From the NCBI RefSeq assembly GCF_003865405.1, contig NZ_RQVQ01000005.1, forward strand, positions 62,001 to 126,000: DNA of 64,000 nt, given 5' to 3'. The position numbers and the translations under genes were made by a program. Of this stretch, positions 1-7,984 are shown piece after piece. The first letter of the stretch is position 1. Every line of letters begins with the position of its first letter. This stretch comes from Paenimyroides tangerinum (GTDB taxonomy: Bacteria > Bacteroidota > Bacteroidia > Flavobacteriales > Flavobacteriaceae). The notes under the pieces were generated by a model. It did no database searches. It saw only the letters and a list, made by a program, of their open reading frames with translations, and was not told the origin of the DNA.

Positions 1-1
1 T

Positions 2-496
2 TTAAAGAAATCGATCATTAAAATGTTAGATCGTTTAAATCCTAAAAAGATTATGGTTGTTTCTTCTGCGCCACAAATTCGTTATCCTGATTGTTACGGA
101 ATTGATATGGCTAAAATGGAAACGTTAATCGCATTTACTGCTTCTTTAGAGTTGTTGAAAGATCGTAATATGTATCATATCGTTGATGAGGTTTATACGA
201 AATGTAAAGCGCAAGAAAACTTACCTGATGCTGAGGTTGTGAATTTTGTAAAAGAAATTTATGCTCCATTTACAGATCAAGAGATTTCTGATAAGATTTC
301 TGAAATGTTACGACCTATTACTGTGAATGCAGAGGTAAAAATTGTTTTCCAAACGGTTGAGAATTTACATCAAGCTTGTCCTGAAAATTTAGGAGATTGG
401 TATTTTACAGGAAATTATCCAACTAATGGAGGAAATAGAGTTGTAAATCGTGCATTTATGAATTTCTATGAAGGAAAAGACGCAAGAGCGTACTAG
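2..496 (+). CDS. purF: Amidophosphoribosyltransferase, C-terminal part (partial)
   Basis: The reading frame is open from base 2, so the gene begins before the window; the first in-frame ATG (base 23) is internal. About 164 C-terminal residues are visible. The stretch after LNPKKIMVVSSAPQIRYPDC matches the C-terminal region of the long Bacteroidota form of PurF (about 630 residues), which makes 5-phosphoribosylamine from PRPP and glutamine in the first committed step of purine synthesis. The glutaminase domain and PRPP-binding loop lie outside the window, so the call rests on the tail alone. A strong hairpin terminator follows the stop codon. Confidence 0.8.
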   Translation, partial: LKKSIIKMLDRLNPKKIMVVSSAPQIRYPDCYGIDMAKMETLIAFTASLELLKDRNMYHIVDEVYTKCKAQENLPDAEVVNFVKEIYAPFTDQEISDKISEMLRPITVNAEVKIVFQTVENLHQACPENLGDWYFTGNYPTNGGNRVVNRAFMNFYEGKDARAY

Positions 497-518
497 AAAA
501 AAAATAAATATTTAAGTT

Positions 519-549
519 AAAAGCATCAAGTTTTCTTGATGCTTTTTTT
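519..549 (+). terminator. Rho-independent terminator after purF
   Basis: Inverted repeat AAAGCATCAAG / CTTGATGCTTT with a short T-rich loop and a T-run, 23 bases after the purF stop. Confidence 0.85.
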
Positions 550-653
550 GTTTACCGCAATTTTTTATCGGTTTACCTATGTTTTGTTTTGATTTTTTGT
601 TTTGGCACAAGTATTGAAATTACAAAATCAAATAACAATAAAATATATTTAAA

Positions 654-1091
654 ATGAAAAAATTAATGACAATTGCAATGTTAGCTTTAACAGTTGGAGC
701 TTTTGCACAATCAGGAAATAAAGTAAATAACCAAGAAGGTAAAAAACAATCTACAGAAATTAGAGCTAAAAAAGACGGCGATAAAAAAGAAGGTTGTAAG
801 AAAGATGGGAAAAAAGGTGATAAAAAACGTGGAGATAAGAAAAAAGGTGGCGACAAATTTGCTGATTTGAATTTGACTGAAGCTCAAAAATCACAATTGA
901 AAGCTTTGAAAGGTGAAAGAAAATCAAAAGGTGAATTGGCTCAAAATACAAAACCTTCAAAAGAAGAAATGCAGGCTAAAAGAGCAGAACGTGATGCAAA
1001 AATCAAAACGATTTTAACTCCAGAACAATATGCAAATTTTACTGCAAAAAAAGAAATGAAATCAAAAGATAAGAAACAAGTTAAAAGCTAA
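654..1091 (+). CDS. Secreted Lys-rich Spy/CpxP-like protein, copy 1
   Basis: This 145-residue protein has a signal peptide (residues 1-19, ending AFAQ). A strongly basic stretch of K, D and G repeats with a single Cys follows (about residues 28-66). The helical C-terminal half carries two LTxxQ-type motifs, LTEAQKSQLKAL and LTPEQYANF. That arrangement is typical of small periplasmic Spy/CpxP-like proteins, several of which act as chaperones or envelope-stress sensors in other bacteria; the role here is inferred. It is the first of three small exported proteins in a row and is nearly identical to the next gene. The basic domain might bind polyanions or the cell surface, but nothing in the sequence proves it. 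Confidence 0.7.
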   Translation: MKKLMTIAMLALTVGAFAQSGNKVNNQEGKKQSTEIRAKKDGDKKEGCKKDGKKGDKKRGDKKKGGDKFADLNLTEAQKSQLKALKGERKSKGELAQNTKPSKEEMQAKRAERDAKIKTILTPEQYANFTAKKEMKSKDKKQVKS

Positions 1092-1164
1092 TTTGAATTG
1101 TTTCGATAAGTAAAAATAAAACAACAAAATCAGAATAAAATAAAAAATCTAAATGTCCAAAACA

Positions 1165-1596
1165 ATGAAAAAAATAATGACAATTGCAATGTTAGCTTTA
1201 ACAGTTGGAGCTTTTGCACAATCAGGAAATAAAGTAAATAACCAAGAAGGTAAAAAACAATCTACCGAAATTAGAGCTAAAAAAGACGGCGATAAAAAAG
1301 AAGGTTGTAAGAAAGATGCTAAAAAAGGTGATAAAAAACGTGGAGATAAGAAAAAAGGTGGTGATAAATTTGCTGATTTGAATTTAACTGAAGCTCAAAA
1401 AACACAATTGAAAGCTTTGAAAGGTGAAAGAAAATCAAAAGGAGAATTGGCTCAAAATACAAAACCTTCAAAAGAAGAAATACAAACTAGAAGAGCAGAA
1501 CGTGACGCAAAAATCAAAACGATTTTAACTCCAGAACAATATGCAAAGTTTACTGCAAAGAAAGAAATGAAACAGAAAAAGGTAAGTAGAAGTTAA
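1165..1596 (+). CDS. Secreted Lys-rich Spy/CpxP-like protein, copy 2 (tandem duplicate)
   Basis: A tandem duplicate of the preceding gene. The proteins align without gaps from the signal peptide to about residue 140, with only a handful of substitutions (for example LTEAQKTQ for LTEAQKSQ), and the C-terminal tail differs. An in-frame ATG at 1153 would add MSKT, but the ATG at 1165 lines up with the start of copy 1 and gives a normal signal peptide (MKKIMTIAMLAL...), so 1165 is preferred. Both LTxxQ motifs and the basic K/G/D stretch are kept. The high DNA identity, including synonymous sites, points to a recent duplication or gene conversion. It probably shares a transcript with its neighbours. 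Confidence 0.7.
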   Translation: MKKIMTIAMLALTVGAFAQSGNKVNNQEGKKQSTEIRAKKDGDKKEGCKKDAKKGDKKRGDKKKGGDKFADLNLTEAQKTQLKALKGERKSKGELAQNTKPSKEEIQTRRAERDAKIKTILTPEQYAKFTAKKEMKQKKVSRS

Positions 1597-1627
1597 TCCT
1601 TCTGCTTACCAAATAAAAATAAAAATT

Positions 1628-2038
1628 ATGAAAAGTTTATATGTAATCGCAATGATGGCTCTTTCATTCGGAGCTTCAGCACAGCAACGTTCGGTATATC
1701 AAGTTGGGCAGCCTCCAAAATACCAACAAGAAAGAAGAGAAGTAGGACGTGAACAACGTTACGATTCTTACAATCACAAATATGATTCGAAAGATTTTGA
1801 TTACCGCGGATTGGATTTGTCTTACAGTCAGAAACGTGATTTAGATGATATTATGTTTCGAATGCATCAAGATATAAAAATTGCACAACGTAATTATCGT
1901 CGTCCTGAGGCGCAGATTAGAAAAATTGAAAAAGCTTATGATTTAAAAATCTCAAAAGTTTTAACTAAATATCAATATGATAAATTTATGAGAATGTATG
2001 CTTATCAATATCCAGGTTTCGGTTATGGAAGAGTATAA
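1628..2038 (+). CDS. Small secreted protein with LTxxQ-like layout
   Basis: This 136-residue exported protein has a signal peptide ending GASAQ. A polar Gln/Arg/Tyr-rich segment follows, then a helical C-terminal half with motifs in the same order as its two neighbours: DLSYSQKRDLDDI and later ISKVLTKYQYDKF. It looks like a distant third member of the same small family rather than a recent copy. It starts 31 bases after copy 2 and the group closes with a hairpin terminator, so the three genes probably form one transcript. Molecular function is unknown. Confidence 0.6.
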   Translation: MKSLYVIAMMALSFGASAQQRSVYQVGQPPKYQQERREVGREQRYDSYNHKYDSKDFDYRGLDLSYSQKRDLDDIMFRMHQDIKIAQRNYRRPEAQIRKIEKAYDLKISKVLTKYQYDKFMRMYAYQYPGFGYGRV

Positions 2039-2068
2039 TTGTAGATTTTTAAAGCTTAAATATTATTA

Positions 2069-2105
2069 AACCCAATAAACATCAATTTGTTTGTTGGGTT
2101 TTTTC
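2069..2105 (+). terminator. Rho-independent terminator
   Basis: Imperfect hairpin AACCCAATAAACA / TGTTTGTTGGGTT followed by TTTTTT, closing the three-gene LTxxQ group. A TTG at 2087 lies inside this hairpin, which argues against using it as a start for the next gene. Confidence 0.75.
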
Positions 2106-2167
2106 TTGCTTTCTTTAAATCGATTTGTATTTTTACGATATTGTTTAAATTGATTATGAACTCAATT

Positions 2168-3025
2168 ATGAAAAATATACTTACGCTTTTTTTGGTCTTT
2201 TTTGGGATTTCGACTTTTGCTCAAGAAGTAAAACCGTATCAAATATATAATTCAAAAGGAAAGAAAATATCATTTGAAAAAATGGTAAAAGAACTTCAAA
2301 AATCTGATTTGGTTTTGTTTGGAGAATTTCATGATAATTCAATTGTACATTGGTTGCAATTAAAAACTATAAAAGCTTTAGCTAATAAAAAACCTTTGAT
2401 TTTAGGAATGGAAATGTTTGAAAGAGATAATCAGGTTTACCTGAATGAATATTTAAGCGGGAAGTTGTCTGAAGAAGATTTTGCAAAATCAGCTCGTTTG
2501 TGGAATAATTATAAAACCGATTATAAACCAATTGTTGATTTTGCAAAAGAAAATCAAATTGAGGTTATTGCTTCAAATGTCCCACGTAAATATGCAAGTT
2601 TGGTTTATAAACAAGGTGAAGAAGCTTTATTAGACTTACCAGAAGAAGAGAAAAATTGGATAGCGCCACTACCGTTTCCTTATGATGCGACTTTGCCTGC
2701 GTATGTAAAAATGATGGAAATGTTTAAAGATAGCGATCACGCAAATCCTAATTTTCCTAAAGCTCAAGCGATAAAAGATGCAACGATGGGATATTCGATT
2801 GTTTCTAATTTTAAACCTAATAATTTGTTTGTTCATTTCAATGGTTCGTATCATTCAAACGATTATGAAGGGATTTATTGGTATGTAAAAAAATATAATC
2901 CTGAGATAAAAATCGCAACAATCACTGTTTTAGAAAAAGCTAATATTTATGAGATTTCTTCAACAGAAAAGCAACTTGCTGATTATATTATTATTGTAGA
3001 TGAAGATATGACGAAAACTTTTTAA
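2168..3025 (+). CDS. ChaN-like (Tiki/haem-uptake superfamily) exported protein
   Basis: 285 residues from the ATG at 2168, which begins a clear signal peptide (MKNILTLFLVFFGISTFAQ). An ATG four codons upstream (2156) is a possible alternative. The motifs LVLFGEFHDNSIVHWLQL, LGMEMFERDNQ and FVHFNGSYHSNDY match the ChaN/DUF399 family, whose members include a Campylobacter haem-binding outer-membrane lipoprotein and which belongs to the Tiki/erythromycin-esterase superfamily. The conserved Glu and His residues (GEFHD, the final NGSYHS) are present. No lipobox Cys is seen, so the protein is probably periplasmic. The haem or iron role is inferred from the family; no iron genes flank it. Confidence 0.75.
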   Translation: MKNILTLFLVFFGISTFAQEVKPYQIYNSKGKKISFEKMVKELQKSDLVLFGEFHDNSIVHWLQLKTIKALANKKPLILGMEMFERDNQVYLNEYLSGKLSEEDFAKSARLWNNYKTDYKPIVDFAKENQIEVIASNVPRKYASLVYKQGEEALLDLPEEEKNWIAPLPFPYDATLPAYVKMMEMFKDSDHANPNFPKAQAIKDATMGYSIVSNFKPNNLFVHFNGSYHSNDYEGIYWYVKKYNPEIKIATITVLEKANIYEISSTEKQLADYIIIVDEDMTKTF

Positions 3026-3090
3026 TATTTAAGGTTGATTTGCTTTTATTTATAATCATTTTAAATACACAATAATTAAAAGAATTTACT

Positions 3091-3121
3091 TTGGTATTAT
3101 TTGTAATTAGCCTTACTTTTG
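3091..3121 (+). promoter_or_regulatory. Promoter of sdhCAB
   Basis: A TTG at 3091-3093, a 20-base spacer and TACTTTTG at 3114-3121 match the flavobacterial consensus (TTG, 17-23 bases, TAnnTTTG). The expected transcript leader to sdhC is about 35 bases. Confidence 0.7.
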
Positions 3122-3160
3122 TATGATTTTTTTAAGGAAAAAAACTACTAAAATTACATT

Positions 3161-4021
3161 ATGGCAAAATCTGCACTTTTAAAGTCGTCAATCGGTAAGA
3201 AATACTGGATGGCGCTTACGGGTTTATTTTTATGCGTGTTTTTGTTAGGTCACTTAGCAGGTAACTTACAGTTGATTTTTGGAACTGATTTGCAGTTCAA
3301 TCAATATGCTTACTTTATGACAACAAATCCAGCAGTAAAAGTTTTATCTTATGTTACTTACATCTCAATTTTATTCCACGCTATTGATGGAATTATGTTG
3401 GCTGTACAAAACAAAAAAGCAAGACCAATTGGTTATGCAAAAAACAATGCGGCAGCAAATAGTACTTGGGCATCAAGAAATATGGCTGTATTAGGAACAT
3501 TGTTGTTGGTATTCATCGCTACTCACATGATGAATTTCTGGGCGAAAATGCATTTTGAAGAAATGCCATTACAAACCGAAGTTATCAAGATTGCAACTCC
3601 AATGGGAGAACAACAATTTGATATCCACAACACAACTGATGGTGCTTTTGTATTAATCCAAGTTGATCAAGAAGGAAAAACAGTTTATGGAGATCCAGCT
3701 TTAGGTCAATTAGAATTGCAAGATGGTAGAGATTTCTATTTAGGTGGTGTGAAAATCAAAGAAGGATATAAAGATTTATACAAAATCACAGTAGATTTCT
3801 TCAAAGATCCAACTTATGGATTAGTATTCACATTATTCTATGTGTTTTCTATGATAGTTTTAGCTTTCCACTTGTCTCATGGATTCCGTAGTGCTTTCCA
3901 ATCATTAGGAGCTAATAATCCTAAATATAACGGATTAATTAATGTATTAGGTTTAGGTTTCGCTTATTTAGTTCCGGCTTTATTTGCAATTATTCCTCTT
4001 TACCTTCATTTTATTAAATAA
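3161..4021 (+). CDS. sdhC: Succinate dehydrogenase cytochrome b subunit
   Basis: The 286-residue membrane anchor of complex II passes electrons from SdhB to menaquinone. Hydrophobic segments lie near residues 17-37, 62-80, 108-130, 220-242 and 258-283. Histidines in or beside these segments (GHLAGNL near 31, LFHAIDG, THMMNFW, FHLSHGF) are the expected haem b ligands of a single-subunit, dihaem B-type anchor. A soluble stretch of about 80 residues (roughly 132-212) separates the third and fourth membrane segments and makes this subunit longer than many B-type SdhC proteins. The gene heads sdhC-sdhA-sdhB and has its own promoter. Confidence 0.93.
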   Translation: MAKSALLKSSIGKKYWMALTGLFLCVFLLGHLAGNLQLIFGTDLQFNQYAYFMTTNPAVKVLSYVTYISILFHAIDGIMLAVQNKKARPIGYAKNNAAANSTWASRNMAVLGTLLLVFIATHMMNFWAKMHFEEMPLQTEVIKIATPMGEQQFDIHNTTDGAFVLIQVDQEGKTVYGDPALGQLELQDGRDFYLGGVKIKEGYKDLYKITVDFFKDPTYGLVFTLFYVFSMIVLAFHLSHGFRSAFQSLGANNPKYNGLINVLGLGFAYLVPALFAIIPLYLHFIK

Positions 4022-4041
4022 TCTACCAAAGTTAATTGATT

Positions 4042-6042
4042 ATGAGTTTAGATAATAAAATACCTCAAGGTCCAATCGATACGAAATGGACAGATTATAA
4101 AGATCACATCAACTTAGTGAATCCAGCTAACAAACGTAATATTGATATTATTGTTGTTGGAACTGGTTTAGCAGGTGGTTCTGCTGCTGCTACTTTAGCT
4201 GAGTTAGGATATAACGTAAAAGCTTTTTGTTACCAAGATTCACCTCGTCGTGCACACTCAATCGCTGCTCAAGGTGGTATCAATGCAGCAAAAAACTATC
4301 AAGGTGACGGTGACTCTGTTTACAGATTATTTTATGATACTGTAAAAGGTGGAGATTACCGTGCTCGTGAAGCTAACGTTCACCGTTTAGCTGAGGTTTC
4401 TGTAAATATTATTGACCAATGTGTGGCTCAAGGTGTGCCTTTAGCTCGTGAATACGGAGGTTTATTAGATAACCGTTCTTTTGGAGGAACACAAGTTTCT
4501 CGTACTTTTTACGCAAAAGGACAAACAGGACAACAATTATTATTAGGAGCTTATTCTGCAATGAACCGTCAAATCGGTCGTGGAAAAATCAAAATGTACA
4601 ACCGTCACGAAATGTTAGATGTTGTATTAGTTGGTGGTAAAGCTCGTGGTATTATTGCACGTAACTTAATTACTGGTGAAATTGAGCGTCATTCTGCTCA
4701 CGCTGTTGTTGTTGCAACTGGTGGATACGGAAATGTTTTCTTTTTATCAACAAATGCAATGGGTTCTAACGTAACTGCTGCTTGGAAAATCCATAAAAAA
4801 GGAGCTTACTTTGCAAACCCTTGTTATACACAAATTCACCCAACTTGTATTCCGGTTACTGGAGATCACCAATCAAAATTAACTTTGATGTCTGAATCTT
4901 TACGTAATGATGGACGTATTTGGGTTCCTGCAAAATTAGAAGATGCTCAAGCTATTCGTGAAGGGAAAAAGAAACCTACTGATTTAGCTGAAGCAGATAG
5001 AGATTATTACTTAGAGCGTCGTTACCCATCTTTCGGAAACTTAGTGCCTCGTGACGTTGCTTCACGTGCTGCTAAAGAACGTTGTGATGCTGGTTTCGGT
5101 GTTAATGCAACAGGAGAAGCAGTTTACTTAGATTTCGCAGCAGCTATTGAGCGTTACGGAAAAGAGCAAGCTCGTATCAACCATTTAAATGAAAATGATG
5201 CTAAATTAGTTTATGATTTAGGTCAAAAAGTGGTTGAGAATAAATATGGTAACTTATTCCAAATGTACTACAAGATTGTAGATGAGGATCCATATACAAC
5301 TCCAATGATGATTTATCCTGCAGTTCACTATACAATGGGTGGTGTTTGGGTTGATTATAACTTAATGACAACTATCGAAGGATGTTACTGTATTGGTGAA
5401 GCTAACTTCTCTGATCACGGAGCAAACCGTTTAGGAGCTTCTGCTTTAATGCAAGGTTTAGCTGATGGTTATTTCGTTTTACCTTATACAATCGGAAACT
5501 ATTTAGCTGATGATATTCGTACAGGTAAAATTCCTACAGATACTCCAGAATTTGATGAAGCTGAGAAAAATGTAAAATCGTTAATTGATCATTTAATGAA
5601 CTCTAACGGAACGCATTCAGTAGATTATTTCCATAAAAAACTTGGAAAAGTTATGTGGAATAAAGTAGGTATGGCTCGTAATGCAAAAGGTTTAACTGAA
5701 GCAATGGATGAAATTGCAGCAATTAGAGAAGACTTCTACAAAAATGTAAAAGTTTCTGGAACTGCAAATTCTTTCAACCAAGAATTAGAAAAAGCTTTAC
5801 GTGTTGCTGATTTCCTTGAATTAGGTGAGTTATTTGCTAAAGATGCTTTACACCGTGAAGAATCTTGTGGTGGTCACTTCCGTGAAGAACACCAATCTTC
5901 TGAAGGAGAAGCAGAACGTGACGATGCAAATTTCGCTTACGTAGCTGCATGGGAGTATAAAGGAAACCCAAGAGAAGCTGTTCTTCATAAAGAAGACTTA
6001 GTTTACGAAAACATTAAAATGGTAACTCGTAGTTATAAATAA
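4042..6042 (+). CDS. sdhA: Succinate dehydrogenase flavoprotein subunit
   Basis: The 666-residue catalytic subunit oxidises succinate to fumarate. The Rossmann motif [18 protein letters not shown] lies at about residues 36-53. [13 protein letters not shown] near residue 72 contains the His that binds FAD covalently. HPTCIP, the [17 protein letters not shown] capping region (here [15 protein letters not shown]) and the C-terminal FAD motif [18 protein letters not shown] are intact. A TTG two codons upstream could extend the frame, but the ATG at 4042 gives the usual [11 protein letters not shown] start. It sits 20 bases after sdhC and is clearly co-transcribed. Confidence 0.96.
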   Translation: MSLDNKIPQGPIDTKWTDYKDHINLVNPANKRNIDIIVVGTGLAGGSAAATLAELGYNVKAFCYQDSPRRAHSIAAQGGINAAKNYQGDGDSVYRLFYDTVKGGDYRAREANVHRLAEVSVNIIDQCVAQGVPLAREYGGLLDNRSFGGTQVSRTFYAKGQTGQQLLLGAYSAMNRQIGRGKIKMYNRHEMLDVVLVGGKARGIIARNLITGEIERHSAHAVVVATGGYGNVFFLSTNAMGSNVTAAWKIHKKGAYFANPCYTQIHPTCIPVTGDHQSKLTLMSESLRNDGRIWVPAKLEDAQAIREGKKKPTDLAEADRDYYLERRYPSFGNLVPRDVASRAAKERCDAGFGVNATGEAVYLDFAAAIERYGKEQARINHLNENDAKLVYDLGQKVVENKYGNLFQMYYKIVDEDPYTTPMMIYPAVHYTMGGVWVDYNLMTTIEGCYCIGEANFSDHGANRLGASALMQGLADGYFVLPYTIGNYLADDIRTGKIPTDTPEFDEAEKNVKSLIDHLMNSNGTHSVDYFHKKLGKVMWNKVGMARNAKGLTEAMDEIAAIREDFYKNVKVSGTANSFNQELEKALRVADFLELGELFAKDALHREESCGGHFREEHQSSEGEAERDDANFAYVAAWEYKGNPREAVLHKEDLVYENIKMVTRSYK

Positions 6043-6108
6043 TATTTGAAAGTCAGATTCGGCTTTTTATCAAGTCGAATCGATTTTCACTGTAAAAATT
6101 CTGTACAC

Positions 6109-6852
6109 ATGAATCTTACATTAAAAATTTGGCGTCAAAAAAACGCACAAGATAAAGGTCAAATGGTCGATTATAAAATCGGCGGTATTGAACCAGATAT
6201 GTCTTTCTTAGAAATGCTTGATGTATTAAACAACGAGCTTGTTGAGAAAGGTGACGAACCTGTAGCTTTCGATCACGATTGTCGTGAAGGAATTTGTGGA
6301 ATGTGTTCTTTATTCATCAATGGTGAAGCTCACGGACCAGATCGTGGAATTACAACTTGTCAATTGCACATGCGTAAATTCAAAGAAAATGATACAATTT
6401 ATATAGAACCTTGGAGAGCTAAAGCATTTCCAGTAATTAAAGATTTAGTTGTTGACCGTTCTTCTTTTGATCGTATCCAACATGCAGGTGGATTTATTTC
6501 TGTGAATACTTCTGGAAATACGCAAGATGCAAACAATTTACCAGTTAACAAACATGATGCAGATCGTTCTTTTGATGCTGCAACATGTATTGGATGTGGT
6601 GCTTGTGTGGCAACTTGTAAAAACTCTTCAGCAATGTTATTTGTTTCTGCAAAAGTTTCTCAGTTTGCTTTGTTGCCACAAGGTAGAATCGAAGCTACTG
6701 AACGTGTATTAAACATGGTTGAAGCTATGGATAACGAAGGTTTCGGAAACTGTACAAATACTGGTGCATGTGAGGTTGAATGTCCTAAAGGTATTTCTTT
6801 AGAAAACATCGCTCGTATGAACCGTGAATATTTATCGGCTTCTATTAAATAA
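6109..6852 (+). CDS. sdhB: Succinate dehydrogenase iron-sulfur subunit
   Basis: 247 residues from the ATG at 6109 ([12 protein letters not shown]). The frame is open further upstream from a TTG at 6046, but that extension has no family counterpart. Three clusters can be traced: [2Fe-2S] in [12 protein letters not shown] with the later Cys of GITTCQL; [4Fe-4S] in [12 protein letters not shown]; and [3Fe-4S] in the C-terminal [15 protein letters not shown] together with the last Cys of each motif. It relays electrons from FAD in SdhA to the quinone site in SdhC. A hairpin terminator follows 26 bases after the stop. Confidence 0.95.
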   Translation: MNLTLKIWRQKNAQDKGQMVDYKIGGIEPDMSFLEMLDVLNNELVEKGDEPVAFDHDCREGICGMCSLFINGEAHGPDRGITTCQLHMRKFKENDTIYIEPWRAKAFPVIKDLVVDRSSFDRIQHAGGFISVNTSGNTQDANNLPVNKHDADRSFDAATCIGCGACVATCKNSSAMLFVSAKVSQFALLPQGRIEATERVLNMVEAMDNEGFGNCTNTGACEVECPKGISLENIARMNREYLSASIK

Positions 6853-6878
6853 AACAGAATATTTGTTTATATATTTAG

Positions 6879-6907
6879 GCTCTCTATGAAAATAGGGAGC
6901 TTTTTTT
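6879..6907 (+). terminator. Terminator of sdhCAB
   Basis: Nine-pair stem GCTCTCTAT / ATAGGGAGC with a GAAA tetraloop, then seven T. A TATATTTA box just upstream and the ATG of the next gene 21 bases downstream mean the same hairpin could also lie in the leader of the following gene. A second copy of the whole element is found at 7942-7971. Confidence 0.85.
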
Positions 6908-6927
6908 AATTATAACCAAATTTATTT

Positions 6928-7782
6928 ATGAAAAACCTTTACAAACTTTTACCACTTATTTTATTTTTCTTTGTTTTTAGTGCAAATGCACAGTTTTTAC
7001 ATTTGAGAGCTGGTCAAGAATCTAAAGATCCAGTTACTATTATTTTTGAAGATGGCTCTGAAAAAAATGGCTTTATTAAAAATAATGAGCCCAAAAATAA
7101 AGTTCTACGCGCAATTTCTTTTAATAGTAATACTAGTGCATTTTCGAACCCAGAATTAAGTATTGATTATATATTGTTTAAAGCATCTGAGGATGCTGTT
7201 GATTATTCTAATATTGATGTAACAACTATTAAACATGTTATATTCTCTAGAAACAATTCATTAGTTTATGATAGATTTGTCTTGTATGATATTAATGAAA
7301 AAACTCTTGAGATAGATTATTCAAACCCCAAACAGATTTTTTTTCAGGCGAATAATTTAAATGGTTTTAAACGTTATATTATTTTTACAAGAATGACGGA
7401 ACGTGGAAAAACTGTTATGTACACTCCATATTATTATATTAAATCTCCAACTAAAAATGAATTGGTTGCGCTTAATCCTTGGAGTTTGATATCTTATAAT
7501 CGTGTGATAAATTATTTTAAATTTTTAGGAAGTGATTGTAAGCCTTTCTTAGATTATCTTGTGAGATCAGAAGATAGGAACTCTGATGAATTTAAGGAGT
7601 TTAAAAAAATTCGAAAAGAATATAGACGTTCTTTTGATAAAGAAATAAAAAAAACCTTTAAAGAAAATAAGAAAAAGAAAATTGATAATGAATATATTTA
7701 TCAAGAAAAGAGTACCAGAGATTTCGAGTTTTTATTCGATTATATGTATCAAAAGTATTTGGATTTTAATTGTAAATCATAA
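6928..7782 (+). CDS. Secreted protein of unknown function, paralogue 1
   Basis: I do not recognise the family. The 284-residue product has a signal peptide ending SANAQ. The region after it is predicted beta-rich (IIFEDGSEKNGFIKN, IDYILFKA, IKHVIFSRNNSLVYDRFVLY). The C-terminal part is strongly charged and lysine-rich (about residues 210-265), ending in the motif FLFDYMYQKYLDFNCKS. The gene at 7985 is a diverged paralogue (same length, same order of motifs, perhaps 30 % identity by eye). It starts 21 bases after the sdhB terminator, so it depends on read-through or on a promoter overlapping that hairpin. The base composition is slightly more AT-rich than in sdhCAB. Confidence 0.6.
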   Translation: MKNLYKLLPLILFFFVFSANAQFLHLRAGQESKDPVTIIFEDGSEKNGFIKNNEPKNKVLRAISFNSNTSAFSNPELSIDYILFKASEDAVDYSNIDVTTIKHVIFSRNNSLVYDRFVLYDINEKTLEIDYSNPKQIFFQANNLNGFKRYIIFTRMTERGKTVMYTPYYYIKSPTKNELVALNPWSLISYNRVINYFKFLGSDCKPFLDYLVRSEDRNSDEFKEFKKIRKEYRRSFDKEIKKTFKENKKKKIDNEYIYQEKSTRDFEFLFDYMYQKYLDFNCKS

Positions 7783-7833
7783 TTTATTCTATTCAAAAAA
7801 ATCTTTAGTATTTTTACGTTTTAAATTCTTACT

Positions 7834-7920
7834 ATGAAAACCGTCTTGATTTAATACAGTCCACTTTGGGAAAATAGTAATGCTATTTTACAAACGCTTA
7901 TTTTTAAAATAAGGCTTATT
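7834..7920 (+). pseudogene. Remnant of the 5' end of the downstream nitrilase gene
   Basis: These 87 bases align without gaps to the first 87 bases of the nitrilase-family gene at 8969 (by eye about 69 of the first 80 bases identical). The homology extends a little upstream of both ATGs (CTTACTATG against AATTACTATG). The seventh codon is TAA where the intact gene has CAA, and after about 30 codons the similarity gives way to the sequence that precedes the second terminator copy. This is a scar of a tandem duplication, not a gene. Confidence 0.85.
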
Positions 7921-7941
7921 GATGTTTTTTATTTATATTTA

Positions 7942-7971
7942 GGCTCTCTATATTCATAGAGAGCCTTTTTT
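7942..7971 (+). terminator. Second copy of the sdhB terminator
   Basis: Perfect ten-pair stem GGCTCTCTAT / ATAGAGAGCC with an ATTC loop and a T-run. The flanks (TTTATATTTAGGCTCTCTAT before, TTTTTTAATT and AATTATGAAAA after) match those of the sdhB terminator at 6879-6907. The stem is kept although loop bases differ. Confidence 0.85.
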
Positions 7972-7984
7972 AATTTTAATAATT

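Noticed and set aside
620..960. Minus-strand open frames across the Lys-rich genes
   Set aside because: They are mirror images of the A-rich coding strand of the Spy/CpxP-like genes, giving Phe/Leu/Ser-rich nonsense proteins without supporting context.
2087..2167. Upstream TTG start extending the ChaN-like protein
   Set aside because: The extension overlaps the preceding terminator hairpin and would put residues before a standard signal peptide. The ATG at 2168 is more credible.
6046..6108. TTG start extending SdhB by 21 residues
   Set aside because: The extension resembles nothing in SdhB, and the ATG at 6109 gives the normal start.
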